DNA of 64,000 bases from SB11 sp943370295 (GTDB lineage Bacteria > Bacteroidota > Bacteroidia > UBA8524): assembly GCA_943370295.1 (NCBI GenBank), contig CALRQL020000019.1:1-64000 (forward strand), written 5' to 3'. The translations under genes and the position numbers were made by a program. A model generated the notes under the pieces. It did not search any database. It was given only the letters and a program-made list of their open reading frames with translations, and was not told where the DNA came from. This document shows positions 35,406 through 46,987 of this stretch, one piece after another (within the stretch, counting starts at the first letter, position 1; every line of letters begins with the position of its first letter).

Positions 35406-35501
35406 ATCGCCAGACACCCTACCAGACAGAATAGCAAAGAGACACCCCCTTTCAGGGGTGTGTCTTCTATTGCTATCCCCCTCTGGTTAAAAACTGGCGA
35501 T
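35406..35501 (-). ncRNA. 96-nt multi-helix hairpin in the leader of the exported-protein operon
   Basis: Four nested helices form one long arm: ATCGCCAG (35406-35413) with CTGGCGAT (35494-35501); CCAGA (35422-35426) with TCTGG (35482-35486); ATAGCAA (35431-35437) with TTGCTAT (35470-35476); GACACCCC/CCCCT (35441-35450) with AGGGG(TGTGTC) (35454-35464) over TTC. It lies 70-165 nt upstream of the first operon gene and downstream of the predicted promoter, hence within the 5' UTR. It could be a cis-acting regulatory RNA, or a palindromic mobile repeat. I recognise no known riboswitch. Confidence 0.45.
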
Positions 35502-35589
35502 TTTGAAGACGAGGGAATAACAAAGGACACATTATATGTTATCCTTATGTACTAAGCTTCGATGTTTCTATATATTTCAATCGTTTACA

Positions 35590-35621
35590 CAAAGGTAGTA
35601 AACTACCGATTACAACACCAA
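35590..35621 (-). promoter_or_regulatory. Predicted promoter of the exported-protein operon
   Basis: On the minus strand TACCTTTG (35597-35590) fits TAnnTTTG, and TTG (35621-35619) lies 21 bp upstream. Directly upstream again, at 35630-35645, is a copy of the 16-bp inverted repeat of the element (15 of 16), a natural place for a regulator. Confidence 0.45.
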
Positions 35622-35645
35622 CACTGGTTCAACAACACGTTGTTT

Positions 35646-36343
35646 TTAGAAACATACCGTTTTTAGTTTGTATAAAGAGCGTGGGTTTTAGTGCTATTGC
35701 ACCCCAAACGTAAAACAGGATTACAAACATTAATAATGTTAATTATAAATGATACAGTGAAAACACCTGTTTTTTTTGTACAGTGTATTAGACGATACTA
35801 AAGAAGGCTGCATCCCTGCTGCCTTCGTGGGAACTTGATTATATATCTTGGGATATATAAGTCATCAAATCAATGTTTTAAAATAGTTTTAATAATACAC
35901 ACACAGCAAAATTAGAAGGCGCAGGTTAAGTTTTCAAGGGTTAAAACACCTAATATCAATGTAGTTTTAAAGTGCCTGCCGATTAATCAAAAAACAAAGC
36001 GTTGACACTTTCCAACAACGTGTTGTTGGCGCTATACCGTTCCATCCGTTCCATAGTGTTTCATTGTGGAACGGATGGAACGGTGGAACAAAGTCTTCGG
36101 GTAGGTTTGCTATACAAACAAAAAACCGCCCATTGGAGCGGTTTTAATCTTTTGATGGCACATCAACAAGTGCAATTTGATAGTATATATTGGTGCAATT
36201 AGGTTTTTAAATACAAATCAGTTTCAAAAATAACAGTGGATTGTTTATACCAAAAGAGTTAAAACATATATCGCGTTGTTAAGATTATTGCACTGTGTAA
36301 CACGATTAGAAATTCTATGTGCTCTTTTTCAATCTTGAAGAAA
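35646..36343. other. Non-coding gap with two perfect hairpins
   Basis: No gene is supported in the about 700 bp between the operon promoter and the CRISPR trailer. It holds CCAACAACGTGTTGTTGG (36012-36029, the 16-bp motif of the element with one more pair), directly followed by a perfect 17-bp stem (36037-36053 with 36067-36083, arm CCGTTCCATCCGTTCCA, 13-base loop). TTATATATC/GGATATATAA lies at about 35838-35861. A short open frame at 36002-36202 runs through these hairpins and is not believable as a gene. Confidence 0.6.
36113..36145 (-). terminator. Terminator for the CRISPR array transcript
   Basis: AAAACCGC (36122-36129) pairs with GCGGTTTT (36138-36145). Read on the minus strand, the stem is followed by TTGTTTG. 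It lies about 200 bp beyond the degenerate last repeat, in the direction in which the array is read. Confidence 0.55.
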
Positions 36344-36373
36344 AGTTCATTCCCTGTAGATTACAATTAGGTG
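36344..36373 (-). repeat. Degenerate terminal CRISPR repeat (trailer end)
   Basis: This segment (TTCATTCCCTGTAGATTACA, then ATTAGGTG) matches the array repeat at 22 of 28 aligned bases and is exactly one spacer length (36 nt) before the first perfect repeat at 36410. Decay of the last repeat is typical of the end far from the leader, so it fixes the polarity of the array. Confidence 0.75.
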
Positions 36374-36409
36374 AATCAATAACATAGCTTATTTAACTAT
36401 TACACACAA

Positions 36410-39400
36410 ATTTCAATTCCTGTAAGGTACGATTAGGTGCCTGCTTGCGGGTTGGTGTGTTGTTGCGCCTGTGTGATTTCAATTCCTGTAAGGTACGATT
36501 AGGTGACTATCGCGGCAGGCTACGGCACGGGTATTCGTACTATTTCAATTCCTGTAAGGTACGATTAGGTGAATTCCTGCCTCGTGCTGTCGGCACGTTC
36601 GTCGGTTATTTCAATTCCTGTAAGGTACGATTAGGTGTACCACAGGATTTACAATCCAGTTGAACGCACGTTAATTTCAATTCCTGTAAGGTACGATTAG
36701 GTGAAGTTGACACTGTGCGACAAATAGCCATTGAGATTATTTCAATTCCTGTAAGGTACGATTAGGTGGTTGCTGGCAGAGCTGGAATATGATATGCCCA
36801 CCTTATTTCAATTCCTGTAAGGTACGATTAGGTGTACAGGAAAGACTTTACCTATATCGATGCTTACCAAATTTCAATTCCTGTAAGGTACGATTAGGTG
36901 TGGTTTCTTGGTTTAATGGTTTATCTAATTTCAATTCCTGTAAGGTACCATTAGGTGTAAGTGCTGAGCCGCTATTAGGCTCAATAGATTTTAATTTCAA
37001 TTCCTGTAAGGTACGATTAGGTGCGCTTTTCACCGTATTTTGTAAGTGCAGTGTCCTTATTTCAATTCCTGTAAGGTACGATTAGGTGAGTGGGTAATAA
37101 TAGGTGGTGAGAGTGGGCCTCGCTTATTTCAATTCCTGTAAGGTACGATTAGGTGTGTACAGCATTCGCAGTAATATGCTTTGTCTTCCTGATTTCAATT
37201 CCTGTAAGGTACGATTAGGTGATTGTTGTCGACTTTTATCGTGTTCAGTGCATTGCAATTTCAATTCCTGTAAGGTACGATTAGGTGTTTTTTGCTTGCT
37301 ATCTACAAAAAGGCTTACTACTGATTTCAATTCCTGTAAGGTACGATTAGGTGTACAGGATACCGAAGGCGCGCAATAAGTTTTAAACATTTCAATTCCT
37401 GTAAGGTACGATTAGGTGCGTAAATAAGTTTCGTGATGCAGTTGAGGCAGTAAGATTTCAATTCCTGTAAGGTACGATTAGGTGGTCGCACCTTAGCACC
37501 AACACCATGCTGCCCACTTTATTTCAATTCCTGTAAGGTACGATTAGGTGTATCGATAACCCACATATAAACTTTGCGCTTGGTAATTTCAATTCCTGTA
37601 AGGTACGATTAGGTGAAATAACCCTATCGATATTAATGATTATTCAATCTTATTTCAATTCCTGTAAGGTACGATTAGGTGGGCCAAATGGTTGATGGAA
37701 AAGTTTACCGGTAAAATAATTTCAATTCCTGTAAGGTACGATTAGGTGTGAATAACACAAAACCGCAAAGGGGGCTTAATGCCTATTTCAATTCCTGTAA
37801 GGTACGATTAGGTGAAAATTAAGGCACTGTGAACCGTTTATTTTGTGTTTATTTCAATTCCTGTAAGGTACGATTAGGTGCCTGTTTCCGTTGTTGTATC
37901 GTTATTATAAAATCCTAATTTCAATTCCTGTAAGGTACGATTAGGTGATGTTCACAATCAAAACGGCACATACATTGAATTAATTTCAATTCCTGTAAGG
38001 TACGATTAGGTGGTTTGTTTTTGCAACAGGTAACGCAGTTTTCACTTTATTTCAATTCCTGTAAGGTACGATTAGGTGAACAACGACAATAAGCCTAAGA
38101 GTAATTTTTGGCTAATTTCAATTCCTGTAAGGTACGATTAGGTGCCAACTGGCTTTGTTCAATTAGACGAAGCTATTGGATTTCAATTCCTGTAAGGTAC
38201 GATTAGGTGTCATTTGATTCGTAAAATCTAACTGGAGATACCCTAATTTCAATTCCTGTAAGGTACGATTAGGTGTGTTCCAAATTTGTTCAAAAAGTTC
38301 TTTTTCACCTGTATTTCAATTCCTGTAAGGTACGATTAGGTGAACTGTGATGGCGGCTTTTGATGGTAAAGCATCTATATTTCAATTCCTGTAAGGTACG
38401 ATTAGGTGGAAATTAACAATTCCGGTTGTGATATAACTTGTAAAATTTCAATTCCTGTAAGGTACGATTAGGTGTGGATAGTTTTAACTTCATCCTGATT
38501 ATTTGTAACATTTCAATTCCTGTAAGGTACGATTAGGTGTCGTTTGGGTATAAACTTACCGTTGACGGTAAAATATTTCAATTCCTGTAAGGTACGATTA
38601 GGTGTCACTGGGCGTCTGTTGCGGGTACAGTAGCCGTGTTATTTCAATTCCTGTAAGGTACGATTAGGTGAAGCCCACGCCCCCAGCGGGCAACGCCTTT
38701 AAATGTATTTCAATTCCTGTAAGGTACGATTAGGTGCTCCCCCTGTTTCCTTTGCTTTACAACTACTTTTTGATTTCAATTCCTGTAAGGTACGATTAGG
38801 TGCGCGTTCACCGTGCAAATCACCGTCGTCGATGTCTTATTTCAATTCCTGTAAGGTACGATTAGGTGTTACACGCTCAACTATATAATCATAAAGGTAC
38901 ACAATTTCAATTCCTGTAAGGTACGATTAGGTGCCTACTGCATCACTGCTCATAATTGCGTTTTTTGTATTTCAATTCCTGTAAGGTACGATTAGGTGAG
39001 TAAAGCGGGTTATTAAGGTCTTCAAAGAAGTCAAATTTCAATTCCTGTAAGGTACGATTAGGTGCTTAATTAAAGGGCGTTGTGCTACTTATAGGGTATA
39101 TTTCAATTCCTGTAAGGTACGATTAGGTGGTTTAGGTGCAAAGGTGTGTTTGAAGTTGCACAGGAATTTCAATTCCTGTAAGGTACGATTAGGTGGGAAC
39201 AAAAATCGGAGTGCTTAACTCAACCATGTGTATTTCAATTCCTGTAAGGTACGATTAGGTGAAGAGACTGGGGATTTTGCGCACACGCAAACTTGTTATT
39301 TCAATTCCTGTAAGGTACGATTAGGTGAAGATAAGGCCGAGGGGCTAGTAATACCTACTGAATATTTCAATTCCTGTAAGGTACGATTAGGTGCTACGTA

Positions 39401-42400
39401 GGTAATCCATTTCTTTTTGTATATACTCATTTCAATTCCTGTAAGGTACGATTAGGTGCCCTTTTGAACTCGGATAAAGCGGCCTATTCTCAAATTTCAA
39501 TTCCTGTAAGGTACGATTAGGTGAGCTGATTGGGGTACGGGCTACCCAAATGTATGGCTATTTCAATTCCTGTAAGGTACGATTAGGTGATGAAAACTCA
39601 TCGTAACCATCCCCACCAAAATCAGATTTCAATTCCTGTAAGGTACGATTAGGTGGCTATTGCTTATGTCTGCGGCTGCGGGTGTTGCTAAATTTCAATT
39701 CCTGTAAGGTACGATTAGGTGGTGTTAAAGGCACAAATAAAAATGACCAACTTTTCATATTTCAATTCCTGTAAGGTACGATTAGGTGCCAAGTGCCCGA
39801 AATAATAAACGATACAATAGTTGAATTTCAATTCCTGTAAGGTACGATTAGGTGTTTCGCCCAGCATAAACGGAGACTCCATTTCATGCTATTTCAATTC
39901 CTGTAAGGTACGATTAGGTGGCAGTTGCTACAAATTTGTATTTATGGTTTGCAAATTTCAATTCCTGTAAGGTACGATTAGGTGGCAAAGGTGCGCGTAG
40001 CCGGCTCGTAGGTAAGGTAAATTTCAATTCCTGTAAGGTACGATTAGGTGCAATTTTATCGCTGTGAGCAGCAAGTGTATTGTATAATTTCAATTCCTGT
40101 AAGGTACGATTAGGTGTGGCTCAAAGGGCAGTTTAAAGTTCAGTTTCTTGTCATTTCAATTCCTGTAAGGTACGATTAGGTGTGGCTCAAAGGGCAGTTT
40201 AAAGTTCAGTTTCTTGTCATTTCAATTCCTGTAAGGTACGATTAGGTGCATTAGCTCTGATAGTTTTTGAAACTGCCCGTATAATTTCAATTCCTGTAAG
40301 GTACGATTAGGTGACATACTCTTCGTTCCAGCCGTTTAAATCGCGGATAATTTCAATTCCTGTAAGGTACGATTAGGTGAAAGACTCGATTTTGTGTTCT
40401 CTTTCTTGCTGCTGTATTTCAATTCCTGTAAGGTACGATTAGGTGTGCAGGCCAAGGCGGCGCCCAGCTTGCCGGAGCGTTATTTCAATTCCTGTAAGGT
40501 ACGATTAGGTGACTGATACAAATAATGTGCTTGCCACGATAAACTAAATTTCAATTCCTGTAAGGTACGATTAGGTGCAGTTTATTGTTGCCACTATACG
40601 GTACCTTTCGCTATTTCAATTCCTGTAAGGTACGATTAGGTGTCTTGAGTAATCAGGGCAAAAGTTCTGCCGTCCTATATTTCAATTCCTGTAAGGTACG
40701 ATTAGGTGCAAGGGCTGTAGTTTTGGTAGATGCCATAGCTGTATATTTCAATTCCTGTAAGGTACGATTAGGTGGCAACTTACCTTCATCGTCACGGGGC
40801 TTACGCTTTAATTTCAATTCCTGTAAGGTACGATTAGGTGCCGGGTTAAAACTTGTGGGTACATTAGCACCTAATTATTTCAATTCCTGTAAGGTACGAT
40901 TAGGTGATTTCGGCAATCTCTTTTAGATATGCGTTATACTTTATTTCAATTCCTGTAAGGTACGATTAGGTGAAAATCGGTTTCGTCAGGGCTTGGGGTT
41001 TCAGGTGTATTTCAATTCCTGTAAGGTACGATTAGGTGCGTTGCTTTTGATTGCTTTTCGTTTAATCGTTCGTTATTTCAATTCCTGTAAGGTACGATTA
41101 GGTGTATTGCAGTATGGCGGAAGCAAGCCCCGAAACTGTTATTTCAATTCCTGTAAGGTACGATTAGGTGAACCCGGCCATAAAGATTTTGGTGGCCGAC
41201 TCTGTTATTTCAATTCCTGTAAGGTACGATTAGGTGTCTCGATGCTCACCTCTTCAGTTGCTATTTTCTTTGATTTCAATTCCTGTAAGGTACGATTAGG
41301 TGGTAATTGTTGGTCGTTTCCTTAGTTACAGTGCTGGTATTTCAATTCCTGTAAGGTACGATTAGGTGTGAGTTGGGCCTATAGTTGTGATGTCAAAATT
41401 TTTATTTCAATTCCTGTAAGGTACGATTAGGTGTTTACTGCATCACGGTAATTGTCGATGCCAGCTGTATTTCAATTCCTGTAAGGTACGATTAGGTGTA
41501 GTGGAACAAAACACAGAAGATGGATACCCTATAATTTCAATTCCTGTAAGGTACGATTAGGTGTGTCTTGGCTCAACAACTGAAAGCCTACACTGCCTTT
41601 ATTTCAATTCCTGTAAGGTACGATTAGGTGCCCACCGCTTTTTTACCCGTTTCGCTTTTACTTTTATTTCAATTCCTGTAAGGTACGATTAGGTGAATAT
41701 GTTGATTAGTTATACAATAGCCAATCATAAATTTCAATTCCTGTAAGGTACGATTAGGTGACCAAGCGTGACCGTTCCGAATGTAACACTGTATGTATTT
41801 CAATTCCTGTAAGGTACGATTAGGTGTATAGCCTTCTAGCCTTCGATTAAACACTTCTGTATATTTCAATTCCTGTAAGGTACGATTAGGTGTAGTGCTA
41901 TATCCGTCTTGGCTGAAACGGTTAAATCATTTCAATTCCTGTAAGGTACGATTAGGTGAGGTGAAGGAGATTCTGACCTTTTTGACAGTATGGTATTTCA
42001 ATTCCTGTAAGGTACGATTAGGTGTGTCCTCTTGTATTTTGTACAGCGGTTTTAAAATTATTTCAATTCCTGTAAGGTACGATTAGGTGATGCCTGCCTT
42101 GTAAACGTTACTGAAATTTTGCAGTATTTCAATTCCTGTAAGGTACGATTAGGTGATGAGAAACGGCGCAAGGGCTGGGGCTATAAACCTAAATTTCAAT
42201 TCCTGTAAGGTACGATTAGGTGCGTAAAACGCGGCGGCTTTGCGTTCTTTCTTTTCGTATTTCAATTCCTGTAAGGTACGATTAGGTGTACCTTCCTTTG
42301 CCCGTAAAACTGGCAGTGTACCTTATTTCAATTCCTGTAAGGTACGATTAGGTGCTCATCCTCCTGGTCAAAAGCTGATGGTTTTGAAAAATTTCAATTC

Positions 42401-44987
42401 CTGTAAGGTACGATTAGGTGTATTCCCGTAGCTGTTGGAGCTTCAATAAATATACTATTTCAATTCCTGTAAGGTACGATTAGGTGAAAGACGGAAAACT
42501 TATAGGTCGTATGGGTGAGGCTATTTCAATTCCTGTAAGGTACGATTAGGTGAAATTGGAGAAATACCAGACTTGGGATTTGTATGTAATTTCAATTCCT
42601 GTAAGGTACGATTAGGTGCTAATTGCTCAAGCTGAACCAAATACCCTTTTGTTTATTTCAATTCCTGTAAGGTACGATTAGGTGTTTCGCAAAAATTCCG
42701 CTTGGGTGTACGTCAGTTTTATTTCAATTCCTGTAAGGTACGATTAGGTGAATTAATTGCGTCGCTTTTTCTTCTAGCTTTTGAGCATTTCAATTCCTGT
42801 AAGGTACGATTAGGTGTGCCGATTTGGGCATTCACTTTTTGCAACTGAGCATATTTCAATTCCTGTAAGGTACGATTAGGTGACAGCCTGCAAGGCGTGG
42901 CCTTAGAATGTTAATTTAATTTCAATTCCTGTAAGGTACGATTAGGTGAAACAATAAACCAGCCATATTACAGGGCAACAGGTTATTTCAATTCCTGTAA
43001 GGTACGATTAGGTGAAACCCAAAAAGCATACGAGGCCAGCGAGAAGGCGAATTTCAATTCCTGTAAGGTACGATTAGGTGTTTAACCGTATTATATCTGA
43101 TATAGAAAGCGTTATTATTTCAATTCCTGTAAGGTACGATTAGGTGGGTTATATCGCAAGTAAAATCACGCTGGGTAACGCTATTTCAATTCCTGTAAGG
43201 TACGATTAGGTGCATCTTTCACAGCGTGGGCACTGCCTCCATAGTTCGATTTCAATTCCTGTAAGGTACGATTAGGTGGTTGGTATTGCATTGCTTAAAT
43301 TAAACGTAAACCGTATTTCAATTCCTGTAAGGTACGATTAGGTGAAAACAGTGGAGCTACGAAGCCTTAACGACCCGTTTATTTCAATTCCTGTAAGGTA
43401 CGATTAGGTGTATCAGCTATCAACACTTACAATGCTAAAGTGCAATATTTCAATTCCTGTAAGGTACGATTAGGTGCGCAGCGGCCAATGGCTGGGCGGT
43501 GGCATCTACTAATTTCAATTCCTGTAAGGTACGATTAGGTGCAGTTGATACACGTACGCATAGCCAATTGCATGCTAATTTCAATTCCTGTAAGGTACGA
43601 TTAGGTGCATTGTGTCAAGCCTTAATGCCAGTCAGGTATTATTATTTCAATTCCTGTAAGGTACGATTAGGTGTACACTAGCAGACGGTGCAATAAGCAT
43701 AAGAGGCTAATTTCAATTCCTGTAAGGTACGATTAGGTGAATAAAAGGATTCGACGGCTACACGGTTGATATAAAATTTCAATTCCTGTAAGGTACGATT
43801 AGGTGTATGTACGAAACAATGTTGATACAGGATGTGATATATTTCAATTCCTGTAAGGTACGATTAGGTGATTACCTGCTATTATACAACCACTTGTATT
43901 TAGTTCATTTCAATTCCTGTAAGGTACGATTAGGTGTTCGCCTTCGTTTCGATTCACACATTGCCTTTCGTATTTCAATTCCTGTAAGGTACGATTAGGT
44001 GTTGGATTGTTTTCGGGGTTCTCTGCCATATAATCAAATTTCAATTCCTGTAAGGTACGATTAGGTGCCTGGTGCGCTATCGGGCTGCTCTGCTTTCTTT
44101 TTTATTTCAATTCCTGTAAGGTACGATTAGGTGTTTGATTAAGTGAACTGTTGTTGTTGTGTGGCTATATTTCAATTCCTGTAAGGTACGATTAGGTGTC
44201 ACGGCACATCATTAAGTGATATTATAGCCGAATAATTTCAATTCCTGTAAGGTACGATTAGGTGTTCAAAATTTTTCATATTGCTGTGGTGTTTATTCTT
44301 ATTTCAATTCCTGTAAGGTACGATTAGGTGTTTAAAACTGAAAGATACGGTAGCTGGCCTGTAAAATTTCAATTCCTGTAAGGTACGATTAGGTGAGCTG
44401 GAGCAAATTCAGACAAGTTTTTTTAATTGGATTTCAATTCCTGTAAGGTACGATTAGGTGGGGGTTTTGTAGCGTTGGGCTAACTTCTATTGATAACATT
44501 TCAATTCCTGTAAGGTACGATTAGGTGATACTGCACGGGTGTTTGCAGCGGGGCAATAACTATATTTCAATTCCTGTAAGGTACGATTAGGTGGAACCAA
44601 AGCCAACCGAGCCAAGAACCTACAGAACTATTTCAATTCCTGTAAGGTACGATTAGGTGTGTAATAACTCCTTTGATTGAAGTGAAAACATCTATATTTC
44701 AATTCCTGTAAGGTACGATTAGGTGTGGAACGTTTAAAAATAATAAGGCAGCGTTTGACCTATTTCAATTCCTGTAAGGTACGATTAGGTGTATTATACC
44801 CAGAACAGGATCCTCCATTGATGCAAATTTCAATTCCTGTAAGGTACGATTAGGTGCAACGTTGGCACAGGTCCCGAAGTAGCGTTGATTAATTTCAATT
44901 CCTGTAAGGTACGATTAGGTGCCCTGTTATATCAACTATGCCCACGCTTTTAGGGCTATTTCAATTCCTGTAAGGTACGATTAGGTG
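36410..44987 (-). CRISPR. Type I-B CRISPR array, 131 repeats and 130 spacers
   Basis: A 30-bp repeat recurs from 36410 to 44987, 131 times by hand count of start positions (a count off by one or two is possible). In crRNA sense (minus strand) it begins CACCTAATCGTACC and ends GGAATTGAAAT; the last eight bases, ATTGAAAT, are a typical type I-B 5' handle. Spacers are 34-37 bp, except one of 27 bp (36901-36927). Repeats are almost invariant; the one variant I noticed is at 36928-36957 (G to C in the TACGATT part). Spacers 40117-40152 and 40183-40218 are identical. The leader lies at the right, beside cas2; the left end has a decayed repeat. Short open frames through the repeats (FNSCKVRLG) are artefacts. 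Confidence 0.98.
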
Positions 44988-45196
44988 GCGTTGATTTTTG
45001 ACAATAAAACAGCCTGTTTTCAACGTTCGGCATTCCAAATATAAGGGTATATTGAGTATAAAAAGCGTCGGTTATAGATAACCTGATTTGCCTTGGGGAC
45101 TGACAACCCCTGTTTTTAATCGGGTTTGCCTGATTTTTTTGAAGTTAACCGATGATTTTTAATAATCTACAATACAGGGAAATTAGTCACCGACGA
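44988..45196 (-). promoter_or_regulatory. CRISPR leader
   Basis: These 209 bp lie between the cas2 stop and the newest repeat. The sequence is AT-rich with no gene. On the minus strand TATATTTG (45043-45036) fits a Bacteroidota -7 element and would start transcription about 45 nt before the first repeat. No clear -33 partner was found. Being leader-proximal, this end should carry the signals used by Cas1-Cas2 for spacer insertion. Confidence 0.7.
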
Positions 45197-45460
45197 CTAA
45201 ATGAAGGTATCGCGTTTGTTCTTCTCCGCCCCTATTATCTGTTTTTGCAGCCATTTTTCTTCGCGGTTTTTGAAAATAATAATGCTATCGGTTTCTTCAT
45301 TCATAAATTCTTTGGCGGTATGGACAAGTTCTTTCAGTTTCACTTCTGTTATTTCTCCCTCAAATACAGAGTTCTGTACCCAATTCAGGTACCGCCTGCA
45401 TAGTTTCAGCATTTTGGCCGTTCGGCGTTGCTCCACATCATATACCAATATAACGTACAT
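45197..45460 (-). CDS. cas2: CRISPR-associated endonuclease Cas2
   Basis: The 87-residue product begins MYVILVYDVEQRR with the conserved Asp8 at the end of the first strand, has RRYLNWVQNSVFEGEITEV, and ends with the IIIFKN strand. Cas2 dimers bridge two Cas1 dimers in the spacer-integration complex. It is the last gene of the cas operon, 1 bp after cas1, and faces the leader. Confidence 0.96.
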   Translation of the reverse strand: MYVILVYDVEQRRTAKMLKLCRRYLNWVQNSVFEGEITEVKLKELVHTAKEFMNEETDSIIIFKNREEKWLQKQIIGAEKNKRDTFI

Positions 45461-45461
45461 T

Positions 45462-46466
45462 TTACCACCAAATCTTAAAAGGTTTGTATTCTTCCATCCC
45501 CAAAATATGCTTGCTAAGTTTGTAACACTCCAGTTTTATAAGATGCTTGTAGCTTACATGTTTGTTAAGGGTGCGGTGTTTTATTGTTTCGTTTATTTTT
45601 TCTTCAAAAGCCCGTACAAAAATTTTTTTACCGTTTTCTTTCAGGGTGGTGCTGTTTAAATTACTATCAAAGTCTTTACTCTGAATTTCTTTTTTGTTCA
45701 ATACCCTAAATATCAGCCTATCTACTAAAATGGGTTTAAATATTTCAGCAATGTCTAATGCTAAAGAGTATCGCCTGTATCCCGGCTCGTGTAAGAAACT
45801 GATGGTGGGGTTTAGTTGTGTGTGGTATAGCTGACCTAAACAAAGCGAATAGCACATCATATTTCCAAAAGATATAAGGGCGTTTACCTCATTAGCCGGA
45901 GGCTGTTTGCTGCGGCCACCCATTTCAAAATCACGGATAATAATATCAAAGGCTTGGTAATAGGTTTGCCTTATGTTTCCCTCCAGCCCCATTAACTCGT
46001 CAATGGCTTGGTATTGTTTAATTGTGCTTGCATATTGTTCTATTTGCGCTATTTGCAATTCAACGTCTTTCTCCCTGTTATTATAGTATTTCAGGTTTTT
46101 AAGCATATTAAATGCCGCACCTTCTATAAATTTTTGGGCAATTACTATTCGCTTCTTTTTATCAATGTATTGTTTGGTTTGTTCAATCTGCATTTTGCCT
46201 GCCAGCAGATAGTCTTTAGGCATAAATGAACCCCTGTAATGTTCATAATAATCAAAGAAATGTACCGCAATCTGTTGTTTGCCCAAAAAGGTATAAAGGG
46301 CTGAGTTGGCATCTAAACTGCCGTACACATATAAATCGCTAATGCCTTCAACGGGGAGGTATTTTGGCGGTTGCTCGTTGCCGTCCTCATCCACAGGAAT
46401 AAATTTAAGGCTGTTGTCTTGTCGGCTCAATCGTCCCGGATTAAACAGGTAATAAGTTTTCTTCAT
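45462..46466 (-). CDS. cas1: CRISPR-associated endonuclease Cas1, type I-B
   Basis: From the ATG at 46466 (MKKTYYLFNPGRLSRQDN) the product has 334 residues. The N-terminal beta domain is followed by the helical integrase domain with the metal ligands: Glu in LMGLEGNIRQTYY, His in SFLHEPGYRRYSLALDIAE and an acidic residue in DIAEIFKP. It integrates pre-spacers into the array with Cas2. A TTG two codons upstream is less likely. Sequence style (TYYLFNPGRLSR) fits the I-B branch. Confidence 0.96.
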   Translation of the reverse strand: MKKTYYLFNPGRLSRQDNSLKFIPVDEDGNEQPPKYLPVEGISDLYVYGSLDANSALYTFLGKQQIAVHFFDYYEHYRGSFMPKDYLLAGKMQIEQTKQYIDKKKRIVIAQKFIEGAAFNMLKNLKYYNNREKDVELQIAQIEQYASTIKQYQAIDELMGLEGNIRQTYYQAFDIIIRDFEMGGRSKQPPANEVNALISFGNMMCYSLCLGQLYHTQLNPTISFLHEPGYRRYSLALDIAEIFKPILVDRLIFRVLNKKEIQSKDFDSNLNSTTLKENGKKIFVRAFEEKINETIKHRTLNKHVSYKHLIKLECYKLSKHILGMEEYKPFKIWW

Positions 46467-46478
46467 CAGCAATCAATA

Positions 46479-46985
46479 TTAGTCTTCTCCACTCCAGCAA
46501 AAATCGTAATACGAACAGTTTTTGCACAAACCTATTTTTATCCTATCGGGGCAGGTTTCGGTATGGATTAGTTTTTCTATTTGTGGTATGATAGTGTTGA
46601 TATAGGCTTCATCAACACCCGATAGTTGTACTTCTTTTCGCTGCTTTAGTTTTGGGTATTCTAAGATGCCTGTTGCCCCATCAACACCGTGTTGTTTTAG
46701 TATGTAGATGTAATATTTCACCTGCCACTCGTGGGCATCTTCTACTTTGTTGCTACGTTTTGTTTCGTGGATTATTTTGTTTTTTGCATCGTAAAAATCA
46801 ATCTTCACTCCTCCAATTTCAAGCTCGGTGTATTTTTCGGCTCTATCTTCATAGCTGGTTTCGTGCAATAGCTTGCCGTCGCTCACTATTTCGCTGGTGT
46901 GTTCCATAGTAATTCCGTTGGCAAACAACCAAAGTTTGCGATGGCAAAGCATGAAATAGACTATATGGGTGCCTGTGGGGAGCAT
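46479..46985 (-). CDS. cas4: CRISPR-associated exonuclease Cas4
   Basis: The 168-residue RecB-like nuclease has an N-terminal Cys (MLCHRKLWLF), the catalytic Asp-Glu-Lys set (KIDFYD, then IHETKRS), a Gln motif (EWQVKYYIYIL) and the C-terminal iron-sulfur Cys cluster (GLCKNCSYYDFC). Cas4 trims pre-spacers and helps choose PAM and orientation. A 14-of-16 match to the 16-bp inverted repeat of the element is within the gene at 46682-46697. Gaps to the genes on either side are 12 and 2 bp. Confidence 0.95.
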   Translation of the reverse strand: MLPTGTHIVYFMLCHRKLWLFANGITMEHTSEIVSDGKLLHETSYEDRAEKYTELEIGGVKIDFYDAKNKIIHETKRSNKVEDAHEWQVKYYIYILKQHGVDGATGILEYPKLKQRKEVQLSGVDEAYINTIIPQIEKLIHTETCPDRIKIGLCKNCSYYDFCWSGED

Positions 46986-46987
46986 GA

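Noticed and set aside
36002..36202. 66-codon open frame before the array
   Set aside because: It runs through a motif copy, a perfect 17-bp hairpin and a terminator stem; no plausible protein.
36445..43998. Short open frames with repeated FNSCKVRLG or PNRTLQELK
   Set aside because: They are translations of the CRISPR repeat and its spacers, on both strands; not proteins.
45201..45659. Plus-strand open frame opposite cas2 and cas1
   Set aside because: It is the antisense shadow of two strongly supported cas genes.
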